Assembly: GCF_964355755.1 (NCBI RefSeq)
Contig: NC_092677.1
Span: 12,856,601 to 12,920,600, forward strand
DNA length: 64,000 nucleotides
DNA from: Antedon mediterranea
Lineage: Eukaryota; Echinodermata; Crinoidea; Comatulida; Antedonidae
Direction: 5' to 3'
Shown here: positions 1 through 12,957 of the stretch, piece after piece
How positions within the stretch are numbered: the stretch's first letter is position 1
Layout: every line of letters begins with the position of its first letter
Made by a program: the position numbers and the translations under genes
Notes under the pieces: model-generated
The model's database searches: none
What the model was told of the DNA's origin: nothing
Seen by the model: the letters and a program-made list of their open reading frames with translations, nothing else

Positions 1-140
1 CACCAATCACACTAAAGTGAGATATTTTCCTTAAAGATTAAGTATTTCACTTACCTCAATATATTTTTCCCTTAAATTGTATCCAGTAGTTACATAGGAG
101 ATTTGTTTTTAATTTTAAGGGTAGGCCTAAGTCTGGTGAA
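1..140. mobile_element. Short inverted-repeat element, CACCAATCACACTAAAG family (copy 1)
   Basis: Matches 46228-46400 along most of its length (shared GTGAGATATT, TTAAGTATTTCACTTA, TAGGAGA and TTTTAATTTTAAGGG). The second copy shows both ends as an inverted repeat, GTATTCACCAAT against ATGGTGAATAC. This copy starts at or beyond the window edge. Confidence 0.55.
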
Positions 141-218
141 TTAATACGGCCACAGGTTCTCATATCATATTATACTACTGAAGTTTTTAAACATAAAACT
201 CAGATATACGAGGCTTAC

Positions 219-2438
219 CTGAAGTGAATTGAATATAGCAAATAAGTATTGAAAGAACAACGTGTCTTTGTTAAACGTGATCAAACCGAATACCCATGTT
301 AGTCCGAATATAGGCAGTAAAACTACGGCTGCGCGTAACGTACGTCTGTGTAGATACAAATACATGGAAAACGGTAAACATTTACAAAGGTAGATAAAAT
401 GCTCATTTTATCTGAAAAAAAGTATTCTCATAAACATTTTGACTTTTGTCTCCACTTTACCAGTGGACAGAGTGTGAATTGGTCAGTCTTGACGTAAAAG
501 TCCGTCCAGATTTCGTATGATATAAACGCGAAGTAACGAACCAAATGTTTGTCTGGTCCAAAGTAAAAGGTTTTAAACACGCCCCCATATCTTGCTCTCT
601 CTACTTTATTTCAAATAAATCAAACTTTTACCGTATTTGTTCTCTTTTTGGCTTCGACTTGATTGACTTCACATTAGTGAATGTCTTTAGGACAATTGCA
701 ATAAACATTGTATTTAACTGAAAGAAAAACACAATGTAACTGTCATGTTAACAGGTTATTATAACATGCAATAAAACGCTCAAAATATAATAAGTATAGT
801 ACATTCTTGTAGGCGTATAAAAACATTTTACGGTTAATTATTTAAATGTTCGAAAGTTAAAGAAAATTGTCCCGGAATTCTGTTGGCAATTTATCCTACT
901 CATAGTCAATGTGTATATTTAATGCGAAGCATTAGTTACAACGTCACTCAACTATTGACCAATCAGAGGTCAAATCCATACATACCGATATAATGGCTAT
1001 AACTGGGGCAATAAAGGCCCAGACTGTGCCCTTATCAATGGCCAGCCAACATGCAGTATCCGTACCGTAGCCCTCAAGTCTTACAGCCATGGTTATAATC
1101 ACTATGATTGCAGGAACTCCTATCAAATAGATACTGGATATCAGAAAATAAAATATATGTACACAAAATGTCCTATTACTTAGTACCTATTATAAAAGGA
1201 CACATTTGAGACCCAGCAAATTTTCGATTAAATAGGAGTTTCCCTTGAATTGGAATGTCCCAGAGGAGAGGTTCTACTTCTAGATAAAAACATAAAGCGG
1301 CTAAAACAACCGTTTAAATGCAATGTTATCGCTATACTTTTGCAAGATAAAAAAATGCTTACCCCATCCTATTGGGTAGTAAACATTGAAATGTCTCTTC
1401 GATCGTTGATTCAAATTGCGTACTTTACTGTACATATGCATCGCTTCCACCGCCATCCACATGAACACCACAAGGAAGAAATAATGCATGAAAATGGCGA
1501 TACCAGTGCACACATTCTGAACGGGAAAAAGTGTAAAGGAAATTTTAATTACTTTAATATACATTTGCGGAACTATGGTATCATCCCAAAAATATGTTAT
1601 ATACTGGGATTATTTTAATTAACTTAATTGTCATCTATTATACATATTTATTTGATATGCGCTTACTTTATCATCGGTTTGCTCGATTCCAAATAGAAAC
1701 AATGAATCTGCTATTATCAAGGCGATCACGAGGTTGATGTGAATCGACGTGCATTCATAATTCAATCGTCTGAAACGACAATATCATTATCAGCAATAAT
1801 AATATTGATGATGATAAATGATGACGATGATGTTGATACCATGGAGGAAAGTTATACCTGATTGTGGTATTATCAAGTTACATGTTCCTTAATTAAAGTT
1901 ACAATTTCAATAGACAATTTCCAAGGACATTATGGAAATTACTAAATTTAGACAATATTTACCTAATACTTGGGGAAAACGATCAAATTTATATCACACG
2001 TTACCTACACATTATCTAAATTGGATTGTTGTCTTTAGGTCCACCATGTAATTAAGCTAATAGATTTTAAGTGTCTTCAATATTAGTATCTATAGCAACT
2101 TAATAGTTTGAACATTGGAAGTATCATTTTACAATTTTATTTTTCAATGAGCTAATTCATCGGGGTTTAGTAAAAGAGTTCATTTTCTTTATTATTTGCA
2201 TTAGTTCTGCTAAAGCTTGGTTTCCACTAGGACGCAATGCAAGGACGTAAGCGTAAAGTAGAAGAATTGTCGCTTGTGATTGGTCAACTCACTTTCGTTG
2301 CTATTCATACTAATATCAATATGCCACTTACTTGAAGTAAACTATCATTATAATAAGAGTTATAATTAAAGCGAATAAAGACAGTGAAAGTCCAACGTAT
2401 GTTATTATACTCAATGCGGCCTCATTCACATCACCAAT
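219..2438 (-). CDS. Gene A exons 17-22: seven-transmembrane domain
   Basis: Exons 2332-2438 (TM1, NEAALSIITYVGLSLSLFAL), 1667-1769 (TM2, SIHINLVIALIIADSLFLFG), 1363-1516 (TM3, GIAIFMHYFFLVVFMWMAVE), 986-1119 (TM4, GWGVPAIIVIITMAVR, and the extracellular loop Cys in TACWLA), 632-717 (TM5 and the basic third loop), 219-345 (TM6 FGLTWVFGL and the start of TM7). These are standard family-B2 motifs; the TM3 and loop-2 cysteines of the conserved disulfide are present (NVCTG, TACWL). The rest of TM7 and the cytoplasmic tail lie outside the window. Confidence 0.93.
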
Positions 2439-5400
2439 CTAAAATAAATGAAATCACATATATATCTTAATATACAACTATTTTGTACATGATTTATGGC
2501 GTGTCTCGGACTGGTTTGCGTATCTACGCAAACGATAGGCGTTTTTTGCATAATACGCAATATAATCACCAATTGATTCGAACTAGGTCCTATAGGAAAA
2601 TAGGCCTAAGCGCTTTACCGGATAGGAATACCACTATTATTAAATACAAATATATATTATAACTTAAAATAAAAGATTAAAAAAAATATGACAGGTAAGT
2701 TAGGCCTACTCTACCTGTACATCAGTGGCTTGTAGAAGAATAGAAAAGCTGGTTAAGTGGTAACAGTGACACGTGGTATGGGTTCGATTCACTTTACTGA
2801 CATTGCATCCATCTGATGACCACACCCCTTCTGCTGAGTACCTGAATGTTATTGATAATATTGGGTACGCTTGTTAAATCAATACAAAAGTTCATAATGA
2901 GACAATATGATTCTGTTCTCTTATATCCTGCAACCATCTTTTAGTTTAGATTAACAAGAAATGTCAATTCATAAAGAGATCTTGTCATTTTCTTTTATAT
3001 TTAAAAGGTGAAAACACAACTTTGTACAAAAGCAAAATATCAAGATTAAACACGAACGAAAATAGCAAGATACTTCTATAACGTGTTACAAAATAAATAA
3101 ACACATACAGTTAAAATACATGTTTATGAGTTATCTTACGTTTCGTTGTATTTCCAATAAACACAATGAGTTCCTGATTCTGTTGCATCCTACGTAAAAA
3201 TGATTTTAAAAATCTCGATTAAACTTGTTATTAATATAAGAAATGAATACAATGTTGTATTAAATCAGCCAACAACAATCTTCTTGATACAAAGCAACAA
3301 AAAGACGACGCGCGCGTACAAATCGCATTGTTATCCGTATTTGTACACGCTGGTATTGTCTCTGATGATAGTATGGTAAATGTATAATATTGTATTTAAT
3401 ATCCGGGCCAATATGGAAATAAAAGATGATTGTAATTTAATATTATACTTAATGATAATCATAATAGTATTTTTTGTTAGTAGGTTTGAAAGAATATTGC
3501 ATCGAATATAAATTATTCTTTACCTGATCCAAGTTTTCGAACACAATTTCTATAGGTTCGTCAAAAATCAATGGTTCTTCATTATCCAACTGAACAGTGA
3601 TAGATATCATCCGTCCGTTTACAGTGTACGTTTCATTCCTACAAATTGTACAATTTTAATAAAGGTTTGAATGGGTAAATATCATCATTAATCATCTTGT
3701 TTGTCTACTGTGCATAAATATAGCAAATGGTAGAGCATAGGTTATTAAACTCTGTTCATTCTATTCATTTTCACCAATATTGAGATGGATTTCTGTTTTA
3801 TTTGATAACTGCTATTATCATCATTTTATAATTTGGCATAGTTCATCCTATCTATCCTAACTGTATGATCAGAGAGATGTGCTGGTATGATAAAACTAAA
3901 TGGTAACGTAATGTAAGAATGTTTTTGTTTAACATAGCTAATCAGTATGCCATCAAAAATATAAAGTGTATGGTATGACTCACTCTTCTCCTGTTTCCAG
4001 TAACGCATTAAGATTATGACCAAACTCTGAATATATGACGTGAGATATCGCAATATCATCTTTAAAACAAGTGAAAATTAAAAATAAAATTCATAAAAAA
4101 ATATCAACGTAATAAAACCAGAACAAGATTATTTGAACGTAAAACTTAAATTCTTTAAACGATGCCTAGATGGAAACCATGTATATAACAGTAACCTGTA
4201 AAGTTGTCTGCAACAGCCGTTTTGGGAATGTCAACGCGCACTTGATTTGCTTGATGAACCGAGCCTTCGTACACCAACCCATTATCTACCGATATTATCA
4301 CATCTAAAAGTTGAAAAATTTGATATAATTAAAACAACGATTTTGTAAAGATACTTAACAAATGAAACATTCAGTGCAGTGAGTGTGTTCGTCTAAAACT
4401 GAAAGAACAACAATTCAGCATCAACAATAATATTCAGCAACAACAAGTTAGCAACAATACTATTCAGCAACAACAGCAATTCAGCAACAACAAGTTAGCA
4501 ACAATAATACTCAGCAATAACAACAATTCACCAACAACAGCAATTCACCAACAACAGCAATTCACCAACAACAGCAATTCACCAACTAAACAACAAATTA
4601 GCAACAATAATACTCAACAATAACAACAATTCACCAACAATAATTCACCAACAACAGCAATTCACCAGCAACAATTCAACAACAAAAAGAATTCAGCAAC
4701 AACAATTTTCAGTAAACAAAAACAATTCAGCAACAACTCGAGATGTGGACATACTTACCAAATCCAACACACGACGCAGTGATTGTGATGGTCTCATTCG
4801 AAGCGTCTTTGATACTATTTGCCAAAAGTGATACCGTATCCTCAATTTCGTATATCAAAGTACTTAAATCATCAGAGGAACTCTTAGAGAAAACAAACAA
4901 TACTTCTCTTTATATTTATATACTTTTTTTGACTGTCTGCCAAATATCTGTTTTATTGTTTCTCTGTTCATTTCCGTTTAATCGTAATGGCAATTCGATT
5001 TTTACTTGTCGTTAACTTACTCGTTACTTATTTGAATTTCGTTTTTTTCCATTCTAGATGATAATTTAAAACACGATTTTATATAATAATAAGAAAATAA
5101 GAAATATAAAGAAAGAAACATTACCGTATCTGTTTCATTTACTATTGAATCGAAGTCATCAACAACATCCTGGAAAGCCAAAAAATGCCTTTTATTGTAT
5201 CGTATTCTTTTAGAAAGACTAACTTGATATTAACAAAATAATGTCGCCACTTACTTCAAGCATAAATTGTGTTCATTCTTTATATTACACAGTTTTCAAT
5301 GTTTATTGATTGATAACAGAAAGACCAGACAATATCTAAAGTGTAGTTTGAAGTCAATGATTTTTTTCAAATAAAGTTTTCATGAACATCAATGCAGTAA

Positions 5401-8400
5401 GAATTAATGCAGTAAGAGATAAAAAAAAGAAATATTGAAATATCGAATACGAAACCACTTCTAATACCAACTTCTTCCCAATTAAGTGTAATATTAACTT
5501 CCAATTTTTTTCAACTATTATAAAAGAAATATATCACAACTGAACCTCAACAAACTCAGTCTTCTCATGTTTGCTTCTAAGCTCAGAAGGTGGTTTATCC
5601 GCAATCTTGTTCTTCACCTCCATAGTTGATTCTTTTATCTTTTCATGCTCGTTCATTTTACTATCATCTGGTCTGGTGCCATTATTACCAGGAGGGGCTG
5701 AAAAAATTAATATGACCACGACAGTCACATTATTTTAATGATTTCATGCACAGCCTCATACCTGCTATGCATTATACAACAACAACATACGGTACCCCGC
5801 ACAAAACAAACTTACGTGTTACACTTCCACTAATATTATCAGTATGCAACGGTGGGTCTCGTGAGCTTGGTGGTGGTGGTGGTGGTGGGGATTGGTAATT
5901 GGTCGGTGGTTGGTGGCTGGCATGTGGTTGGTGGTAGTTTGTGATGGCTGTTAATCTTTTCTCTGTAGTAGTTTCGTCTTCTTGATCACCCGCAATAATT
6001 GTACCAAACGTCATGCCAACAGACGAGTATACGCCAACGTTCTTGTACGATCCTGCAATAAATTTGTCAATGATATTCGCAAATTCGAGAAGAACTTGCG
6101 TGGAACTAAAAGAATATTAGAAGGATGCAAGAAATATGGATTACTCTATAGTCTAAATAATAATAGACCGCTTCCGGTGTCATTCAGCCGATTTTCAGTA
6201 CTTGATCTATAATTTGAACAATTATCATGGGCAAATGCTGTGATACAGTGTCACATATGACGCCTACCATCGGCAATAAGCCCTAACGATAACATACCAT
6301 AATACAGCCCCGCATGTGATATTTTCATATGGACATAATATAATACAGATAATGGATTGATTGTCATTTAATTAATTAAATTTGTTTATTATACTAGTAG
6401 TGTGTTAGGTAAAAATGTCATTCATTTTCATCAAAATTAAAGAATATAATTAATCATTCATGTATTAAGTGACTAACCTGTAAAATTGGTATGAATAATA
6501 CCATCTTCACCCGTATCATTCCCTATGCCGCCCGATACATCAGTTTGCAGATGAAGATCGTCCACTTGTAAATCCAAATAAAACAATCTAATAACACCAC
6601 CTGCACCGCCTCCACCACAGTAAAAACTTTTATTTTGATGTTCGTAAGAACTAGAACCACCAGATGCATTTAGATATCCACTCTTTCCAAGTATAATCTA
6701 AACAAAATCAATAATGAATGAAATTAATAAATTATGAACTCATAGATACCGCATTTTAAAAATGTATGTAAGATTTTAAAATGTTAACAGTAATTGGTTT
6801 GTATTTGAACTTTTGGTACATGTTACTTTGCAATATTTTGTTCCTATTTTCAGAATGTTTACTAAGAGACCAGGCCTAAATAGCCTATACAGTAACCGAT
6901 GGCACGGAACTATATTTTTTATGTCCAATATATAGGAAAATTCTGTGACGTGACACAGGAACATTTATTTACAATAGCTTTTGGCAGGAAACAAATTATT
7001 TAAATATAAAAGATTTTATTTTTACAGAAAAGACACACACACACACACATCGATCTTACTGTGTCTGCTATTAGTTGTATCATACCGCCGCTACCGCCAC
7101 CTTTACAATTAACATAATCTTCAATTTGGCCATTCTCGCCGTTAGCACTCAATGAAGAATCTTTATTAAATATAAATAAACAAAATATAATTGTTTAGGC
7201 CTATTCATAATATAAAGTAATTTATTAACTAATTTATCTTTAATCAATCCGTTACTTGAATTCCACTAAAAAGAGAGGAAAAGGAGAGTGAAATAGAAAC
7301 AGGCTAAGAGAGTGGGAAGAGAGATAGAAAGAAAAGGGAAGGAAAGACAAACATATTACATTTACAAACTTACCGATGAAAATGGAATTGCTGGCTGTTA
7401 TTTGCATAGCTCCGCCACCACGTAATCTATTATGTGTATATAGACCTTCGCTTGAACCTTCGCCTGCTGTTGATGTACCTTGCTCGGACCATTCTCCTCC
7501 TTTAAAACAAAGTTTGCATAATTTGTTGTACTTTTTAGCTTTCATTGCAGTAGTTAATCCATTAATAGTTGATTTTAACTATACATATACTATAAACTCA
7601 CCAGCGCTTCCTCCAATTAACGTTTGAGTATAAGCGTATTCAGCACCATATACGTACGATACACTACCGTCAATATACGAGAAACTGGCGCCACCGGTTC
7701 CACCAAAGCCTCCCCCAGACGGAATGTTAGCCAGAAACAACGGGTCACCGGAAGCACCGCCTTCACCTGGACCACCATATTCACCTTTTAAGCGATAAAA
7801 TATTATATGATAAATTGTTAAACTTATTTTTTGTTTTGGACCAACAAAAAAATGGTGCTGGTAGGCTCGGCTGAACTACAGTTTGCGTCGTTTTCCATAC
7901 AGCTGTATTAAAATAAAAGTTCATTTTATATTTTGCTTTCTTTTGTTCTATAAATCACATTTTAATCACAGTGATGAAAGTTAATTTAAATACATTCTAC
8001 CAGACTGAGTGAACAGCAATACTTGGTATTAACACGATAAAACATTATTATTTCACAATGTCTTTAACAATTACTAGTTTAATAGCAAATCAAGGTGTAT
8101 TTTGTCGACTTGGAATAAAGATATTTTTGGAAAAAAGATAATTTCTAATCATACCTCCATAACCGCCAGCATAGTTATCGTCATTGTCGCCATTTTCTCC
8201 ATTTATATTTATAGTAACACTGATAGAAATGTTACCATTCACGTCAAACATGAACGCGTTAGGTCCTATAACTTGTATGTCCAAATCGTCACTAAACTTT
8301 ACTGATTCTGTCATGTAAAAAACCGCAATCAGGTTTTGCCATTCGCGAGAATATTCGTCAACGAAAACAGTGTTTTCGAAAAACCCATTACATTTTGAGA

Positions 8401-11400
8401 TGATTCGTACAGCATAGCCACCTTCAACGTACATTTCTTCAATGTATGTTTGGTTTAGAATACATCCGGTGGTGACATTAACAGCACATGGTAAAAATGA
8501 TGAATTGTTGGTATCATATATTAGTGATTCATTTGATAGTGATGATTCATTTGATATGTCCAAATACCAAATGACGGGGCAATCTGTGTCCACAACAAGA
8601 ACACCATTCGTTATTTCATGGAAATCTAAAAATAAAATAAGACCAATGTTGTATTGAGAAACGGCAAAATAGAATTCAATGAAGATGAAAAGACATTCAA
8701 TAAGAGTAAAAGTTTATATCACGAGCAACGTTTCTTAAAACAGGGCATAAACAAACATTTATTTTATTTCAATTGCATCCAATAGCGTGGAGCCAATTAT
8801 AAATAATAATATATAAAAAACAAATATAACAAGATTAAAATGGAAACATTCACATTATTTTAACATTGGCCTATAGCGTTTGTGCAATTTGATGTATTTT
8901 TCTTGTTGTTTTCTTTTATTGGCTGAATTATTTCAATTTTAAGTGGACCAATACACTTTTTGGAATCTTGAATCTTGGATTAAACATTGGAGCAAAATAC
9001 ACAGACTAAATGACCGACCGAAATATTTGCTTATTAAATTATCGTAGGCCTATTTTAATAACGATGATTAATTCGTTGTTATTCTGAATACGCCTGTTCT
9101 TGTTTAAACACGGTAATTTGGTTATTTTATATTATATTATACTGAATGCTTGCCTTAATTGCGGTTAATAGCTTACAAATCATATTTTTAAATTAAACAT
9201 TTTTTATTACGTCGTAATATCAAATTTTAACTACAAGGAAAAATATAACTTCCTTAATTAATTTACCCTATATTGTACGTATTTTGCATTCGATTTTTAT
9301 TAACAACATTCCTGGAGTGGATTGCCTAGATACAATGAATTAATTCGCGATGATTGGTTTGATGAATTAAATAGCTTAATATTTTCCGATTCTGTAATAA
9401 CATAAAAAGACCATATTAGTTAAAAGTCATCATCGAATAGAAATTTACCGCCTTTCATAGAACGTTTTCTAAAATTGAACCTAATTACTTGTATTAAGAC
9501 AATCACTCAAATTTGATGTGGAATTTAAAGGCGCGTTCACACCGAATCTAAAATATTTCAAGCCACATCGGTTGCGGCGTATGTCACCGTTGAGGCAAAT
9601 ATGAGACAATGTATTTGTAGGCAAAAGTAAGCAAAACGCCTGCGAAGCACAAAAAAACCCCACTTGTTTGAAGCTTTGCTCTTTAGTCTGAACGATAAAA
9701 ACACATGTAAATCACATTGTAATAATTAATTTACATATTATAAATTTAGGTGTCTGAACGTAGCTTATATGAACACATGAAAACTGAATATAGCTGCGAA
9801 AAAACGCACTCCATTATAGAAGAAGTAAACTAAAAAAAGTAACATAGTATGCGCCATTTAAGCCGGTTTTCGACTAGACAAATTTATTCGCGCGCAAATA
9901 AAAAATGTTCATTAATGCGCATGCGTATTAATATTTTTGTGACGTTGAAAAATGAGCGACCAATCATAACTAATGTTAATAGAATAGAAAATAGAATTCA
10001 ATGAAGATGAAAAGACATTCAATAAGAGTAAAAGTTTATATCACGAGCAACGTTTCTTAAAACAGGGCATAAACAAACATTTATTTTATTTCAATTGCAT
10101 CCAATAGCGTGGAGCCAATTATAAATAATAATATATAAAAAACAAATATAACAAGATTAAAATGGAAACATTCACATTATTTTAACATTGGCCTATAGCG
10201 TTTGTGCAATTTGATGTATTTTTCTTGTTGTTTTCTTTTATTGGCTGAATTATTTCAATTTTAAGTGGAGCAATACACTTTTTGGAATCTTGAATCTTGG
10301 ATTAAACATTGGAGCAAAATACACAGACTAAATGACCGACCGAAATATTTGCTTATTAAATTATCGTAGGCCTATTTTAATAACGATGATTAATTCGTTG
10401 TTATTCTGAATACGCCTGTTCTTGTTTAAACACGGTAATTTGGTTATTTTATATTATATTATACTGAATGCTTGGCTTAATTGCGGTTAATAATTTACAA
10501 ATCATATTTTTAAATTAAACATTTTTTATTACGTCGTAATATCAAATTTTAACTACAAGGAAAAATATAACTTCCTTAATTAATTTACCCTATATTGTAC
10601 GTATTTTGCATTCGATTTTTATTAACAACATTCCTGGAGTGGATTGCCTAGATACAATGAATTAATTCGCGATGATTGGTTTGATGAAATAAATAGCTTA
10701 ATATTTTCCGATTCTGTAATAACATAAAAAGACCATATTAGTTAAAAGTCATCATCGAATAGAAATTTACCGCCTTTCATAGAACGTTTTCTAAAATTGA
10801 ACCTAATTACTTGTATTAAGACAATCACTCAAATTTGATGTGGAATTTAAAGGCGCGTTCACACCGAATCTAAAATATTTCAAGCCACATCGGTTGCGGC
10901 GTATGTCACCGTTGAGGCAAATATGAGACAATGTATTTGTAGGCAAAAGTAAGCAAAACGCCTGCGAAGCACAAAAAAAACCCCACTTGTTTGAAGCTTT
11001 GCTCTTTAGTCTGAACGATAAAAACACATGTAAATCACATTGTAATAATTAATTTACATATTATAAATTTAGGTGTCTGAACGTAGCTTATATGAACACA
11101 TGAAAACTGAATATAGCTGCGAAAAAACGCACTCCATTATAGAAGAAGTAAACTAAAAAAAGTAACATAGTATGCGCCATTTAAGCCGGTTTTCGACTAG
11201 ACAAATTTATTCGCGCGCAAATAAAAAATGTTCATTAATGCGCATGCGTATTAATATTTTTGTGACGTTGAAAAATGAGCGACCAATCATAACTAATGTT
11301 CAATTCGCGCGAATAAATTCGGTAACGGAAAACAGGCTTTACGTGTATCTGACGCACGCACCCATACACAAAAGTCATTTATCAAAAGTCTGGACTTGGC

Positions 11401-12627
11401 ATTGGATTAGATGAATTAAGTGAATCGATCTTATTCAGATTAGACATTATCGTTGAAATAATTCGCCCTTGAATAGCAGGAATATTACAATAGAAAGAAA
11501 TTATAAATTAGAAACTAATGTGTTCTTTAATAGTCATAAACCGGAGTGCTTTCATGTGTTCAATACATAATTTTGATCAAGTAATTAACCTTTTTTAAGT
11601 TAATATCACCAAGTAATTAGGCATATCTGTTCGATATGATCAACTCTATCCAAGAGCGCGAAAAACATTTGGGTTGCCAAGATAGTAGTAATAATGATAC
11701 AACTTAATCAATGTTAATAATAATAATAATGCCGCAATTGCAGAAACGTTTCAAACTATTAGGCCTAAAGACATTAATTTCTTATTTCAAGATATTACAA
11801 CTTTTCTTTGTTGCGTTTGTGCTGATAACCAAACTCGTCTTATTGGAGACGAGTTAAGATCTAGTTTTGTTGATAATTGTTAAAACGAATTTATGATAGC
11901 AAATACTAACAGAGGTAGATAATAATGATAATTCATTTTTATCATTGTAGGCAAGTTATTGTTTAATTGAGCACGTGTGTAAAGAGTGAAGTAAAAAAAA
12001 AGATATACATGTATTTGTGAGAGAACGAAAACGATTTTTTACGCTTATCGATTTTAGAATCTACTTTTTAGCTTAAGTTTTTATTATTATTGCAGGTAAA
12101 TGAATTGTATAATAAAGTGGAACATAATGTTTCTTAGAGCTCTTTCTTACACTATCAAACTTTATGTAAAAACAAATGTGATGTGCCCATATATGGACAT
12201 GATGATGCCATATCACTACCATATTTGGGCACATCAGTAAAGATATAATGGTTTACTCACCATCTGACGGTTCATCAAAATAACTTCGGACGATTAAAAT
12301 CTAGAAATATAGGAATAAAGAATAAACTTAAAACTTGATGTTGAACTCTTAAAAAATATTGTTATGATCATGTTGAATTTTAATATCTTTTCATTTTGTG
12401 TTTGATCAAATAAAAATGAATTGAAACTTACTAAAAACCTTAAAAATAAAAGAAATTAATTTCAGGTTATATAGTTTTTATGTGTATTTTTGCACCGTGC
12501 CTTTTAGGCGAGGTGGAAGTAGTCTGCCTGGTGGTTATAAAGATATTAGTTTAAACTTACATTTGAAACAAGGCACATGCCTACTACCATATGAAATATT
12601 GTTGCAATCCTCATCATAATACTGTAT
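219..12627 (-). CDS. Adhesion G-protein-coupled receptor, gene A (3' end outside window)
   Basis: Predicted surface receptor with signal peptide, Gly-rich ectodomain, GAIN-like region, GPS autoproteolysis motif and seven-helix domain. Coding exons in transcript order: 12561-12617 (ATG at 12617; exon to 12627), 12261-12300, 8155-8625, 7602-7784, 7374-7499, 7060-7160, 6478-6697, 5816-6052, 5546-5697, 5125-5169, 4759-4882, 4196-4303, 3984-4059, 3524-3638, 3140-3189, 2715-2841, 2332-2438, 1667-1769, 1363-1516, 986-1119, 632-717, 219-345. All have AG/GT borders, and they sum to 2943 nt = 981 codons without a stop. The exon after TM7 begins (by analogy with gene B, GFFIFLFHC) lies beyond the window start. 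Adhesion GPCRs are cleaved at the GPS and signal through G proteins; ligand unknown. Orthology to a named ADGR subfamily is not assigned. Confidence 0.9.
2213..2320. mobile_element. Fragment of the GACGCAACGCAAGGACG repeat family
   Basis: Segment in a gene A intron with GCTTGGTTTCCACTAGGACG and GATTGGTCAACTC. Related sequence occurs at 15534-15806 and 58340-58430. Confidence 0.5.
2715..5697 (-). CDS. Gene A exons 9-16: GAIN-like region and GPS
   Basis: Eight exons, about residues 479-744: 5546-5697, 5125-5169, 4759-4882, 4196-4303, 3984-4059, 3524-3638, 3140-3189, 2715-2841. The end shows the hallmark of adhesion GPCRs: HCVYW, then GVWSSDGC, then CHCYHLTSF, with two Cys pairs and the His-Leu/Thr cleavage triplet at residues 730-732. 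Autocleavage between L731 and T732 is expected from the family. The stretches before it (EPLIFDEPIEIVFENL and neighbours) have the alternating strand look of the GAIN beta subdomain; that assignment is inference. Gene B keeps the same exon order with length differences only in multiples of three. Confidence 0.88.
4390..4735. repeat. Degenerate (CAACAATTCA)-type tandem repeat in a gene A intron
   Basis: About 345 bp of CAACAA and ATTCAGC/ATTCACC blocks, locally a 17-bp period (TTCACCAACAACAGCAA). It ends some 20 bases before the donor-side border of exon 4759-4882. No coding role seen. Confidence 0.85.
5816..6052 (-). CDS. Gene A exon 8: Pro-rich symmetric exon absent from gene B
   Basis: A 237-bp exon with acceptor TTTATTGCAG and donor GTAAG, entering and leaving in phase 1, so it can be added or skipped without a frame change. 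It encodes SYKNVGVYSSVGMTFGTII, an acidic stretch, a His/Gln/Pro-rich part and a run of seven prolines from a (GGT)n/(CCA)n microsatellite on the genomic strand. It joins in frame NFTG to the following PPPGNNG. The paralogue passes straight from the preceding exon to the following one. Probably a flexible extracellular linker. Confidence 0.7.
6478..8625 (-). CDS. Gene A exons 3-7: Gly-rich repeat ectodomain
   Basis: Five exons (8155-8625, 7602-7784, 7374-7499, 7060-7160, 6478-6697; about residues 33-399). The first, 157 codons, is rich in N-glycosylation sequons and ends in ISISVTININGENG and YAGGYGG. The others hold repeating patterns: LRGGGAMQITASNSIFIG, KGGGSGGMIQLIADT then IILGKSGYLNASGG, and CGGGGAGGVIRL. 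Each unit is a Gly run, then short alternating hydrophobic strands, then a turn of type S-x-L-x-A-x-G-G. This suggests a beta-helix-like or Gly-rich fold, recalling only loosely the Gly-rich region of ALK/LTK. The fold is inferred from the pattern; I do not recognise a named domain. Confidence 0.75.
8666..11298. repeat. Recent 1.32-kb direct tandem duplication in gene A intron 2
   Basis: 8666-9976 and 9988-11298 are almost identical, with an offset of 1322 bases and only a handful of differences (for example GGACC/GGAGC, TGCC/TGGC, seven against eight A in one run). The first copy ends inside a short inverted-repeat element that is complete in the second. The junction has about eleven extra bases (9977-9987). 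No gene is seen in it. Confidence 0.92.
11184..11338. mobile_element. MITE, AGCCTGTTTTCC family, with TTA target duplication
   Basis: Ends AGCCGGTTTTCGAC and GGAAAACAGGCT are inverted repeats, and TTA flanks both sides (11181-11183, 11339-11341). Three-base TWA duplications are typical of PIF/Harbinger elements. A truncated copy is at 9861-9976. Confidence 0.75.
12135..12240. mobile_element. MITE, GTGCCCAAATATGG family (partial)
   Basis: AGAGCTC near the left end, ACACTATCAAACTTTATG, then GATGTGCCCATATATGGAC and CCATATTTGGGCACATCA. It lies in gene A intron 2, 20 bases from the border of exon 12261-12300. The outer right terminus is missing. Confidence 0.65.
12261..12627 (-). CDS. Gene A exons 1-2: signal peptide
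   Basis: Exon 12561-12627 carries ten untranslated bases, then two adjacent ATGs (upstream one at 12617-12615) and a hydrophobic stretch MMRIATIFHMVVGMCLVSN, a plausible secretion signal. Exon 12261-12300 adds ILIVRSYFDEPSD and ends in phase 1. The gene B counterpart reads MMKITVFYLIIVGLCMISN, so start and signal are conserved. An AG acceptor directly before the untranslated bases shows that at least one non-coding exon lies further upstream. Confidence 0.8.
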
Positions 12628-12957
12628 CTAAAATAAAAGTTTCAAATAATTAAACCTAGACTTGTAAACGTTTGATTGCTTTTATTACTTAGCCCGTAAC
12701 AAAATGATATAAATATATACGTGTACTTAAAATTCACGTATAAAGACAAAATGTACAATACCTTATGCTACAATCGATATCATACGAACCATGGTATTTT
12801 AATTTAGATTTGTTCGTTAAATTACCTTATTGATTGAACTGTAACGATAATAAGCTCATACATAATCGAATATTAAAGAATATTATTGTATACAAACTCT
12901 TACAGTATTATCATACCTCATAGAATTACATTCGTATGCATGCATTAAGTATAAAAC

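Noticed and set aside
1250-1618. 122-codon plus-strand frame, and the similar one at 17574-17900
   Set aside because: Antisense shadow of the TM3 exons.
9481-11027. Duplicated 60- and 74-codon frames on the minus strand
   Set aside because: Part of the 1.32-kb intron duplication; no family signature, no splice logic.
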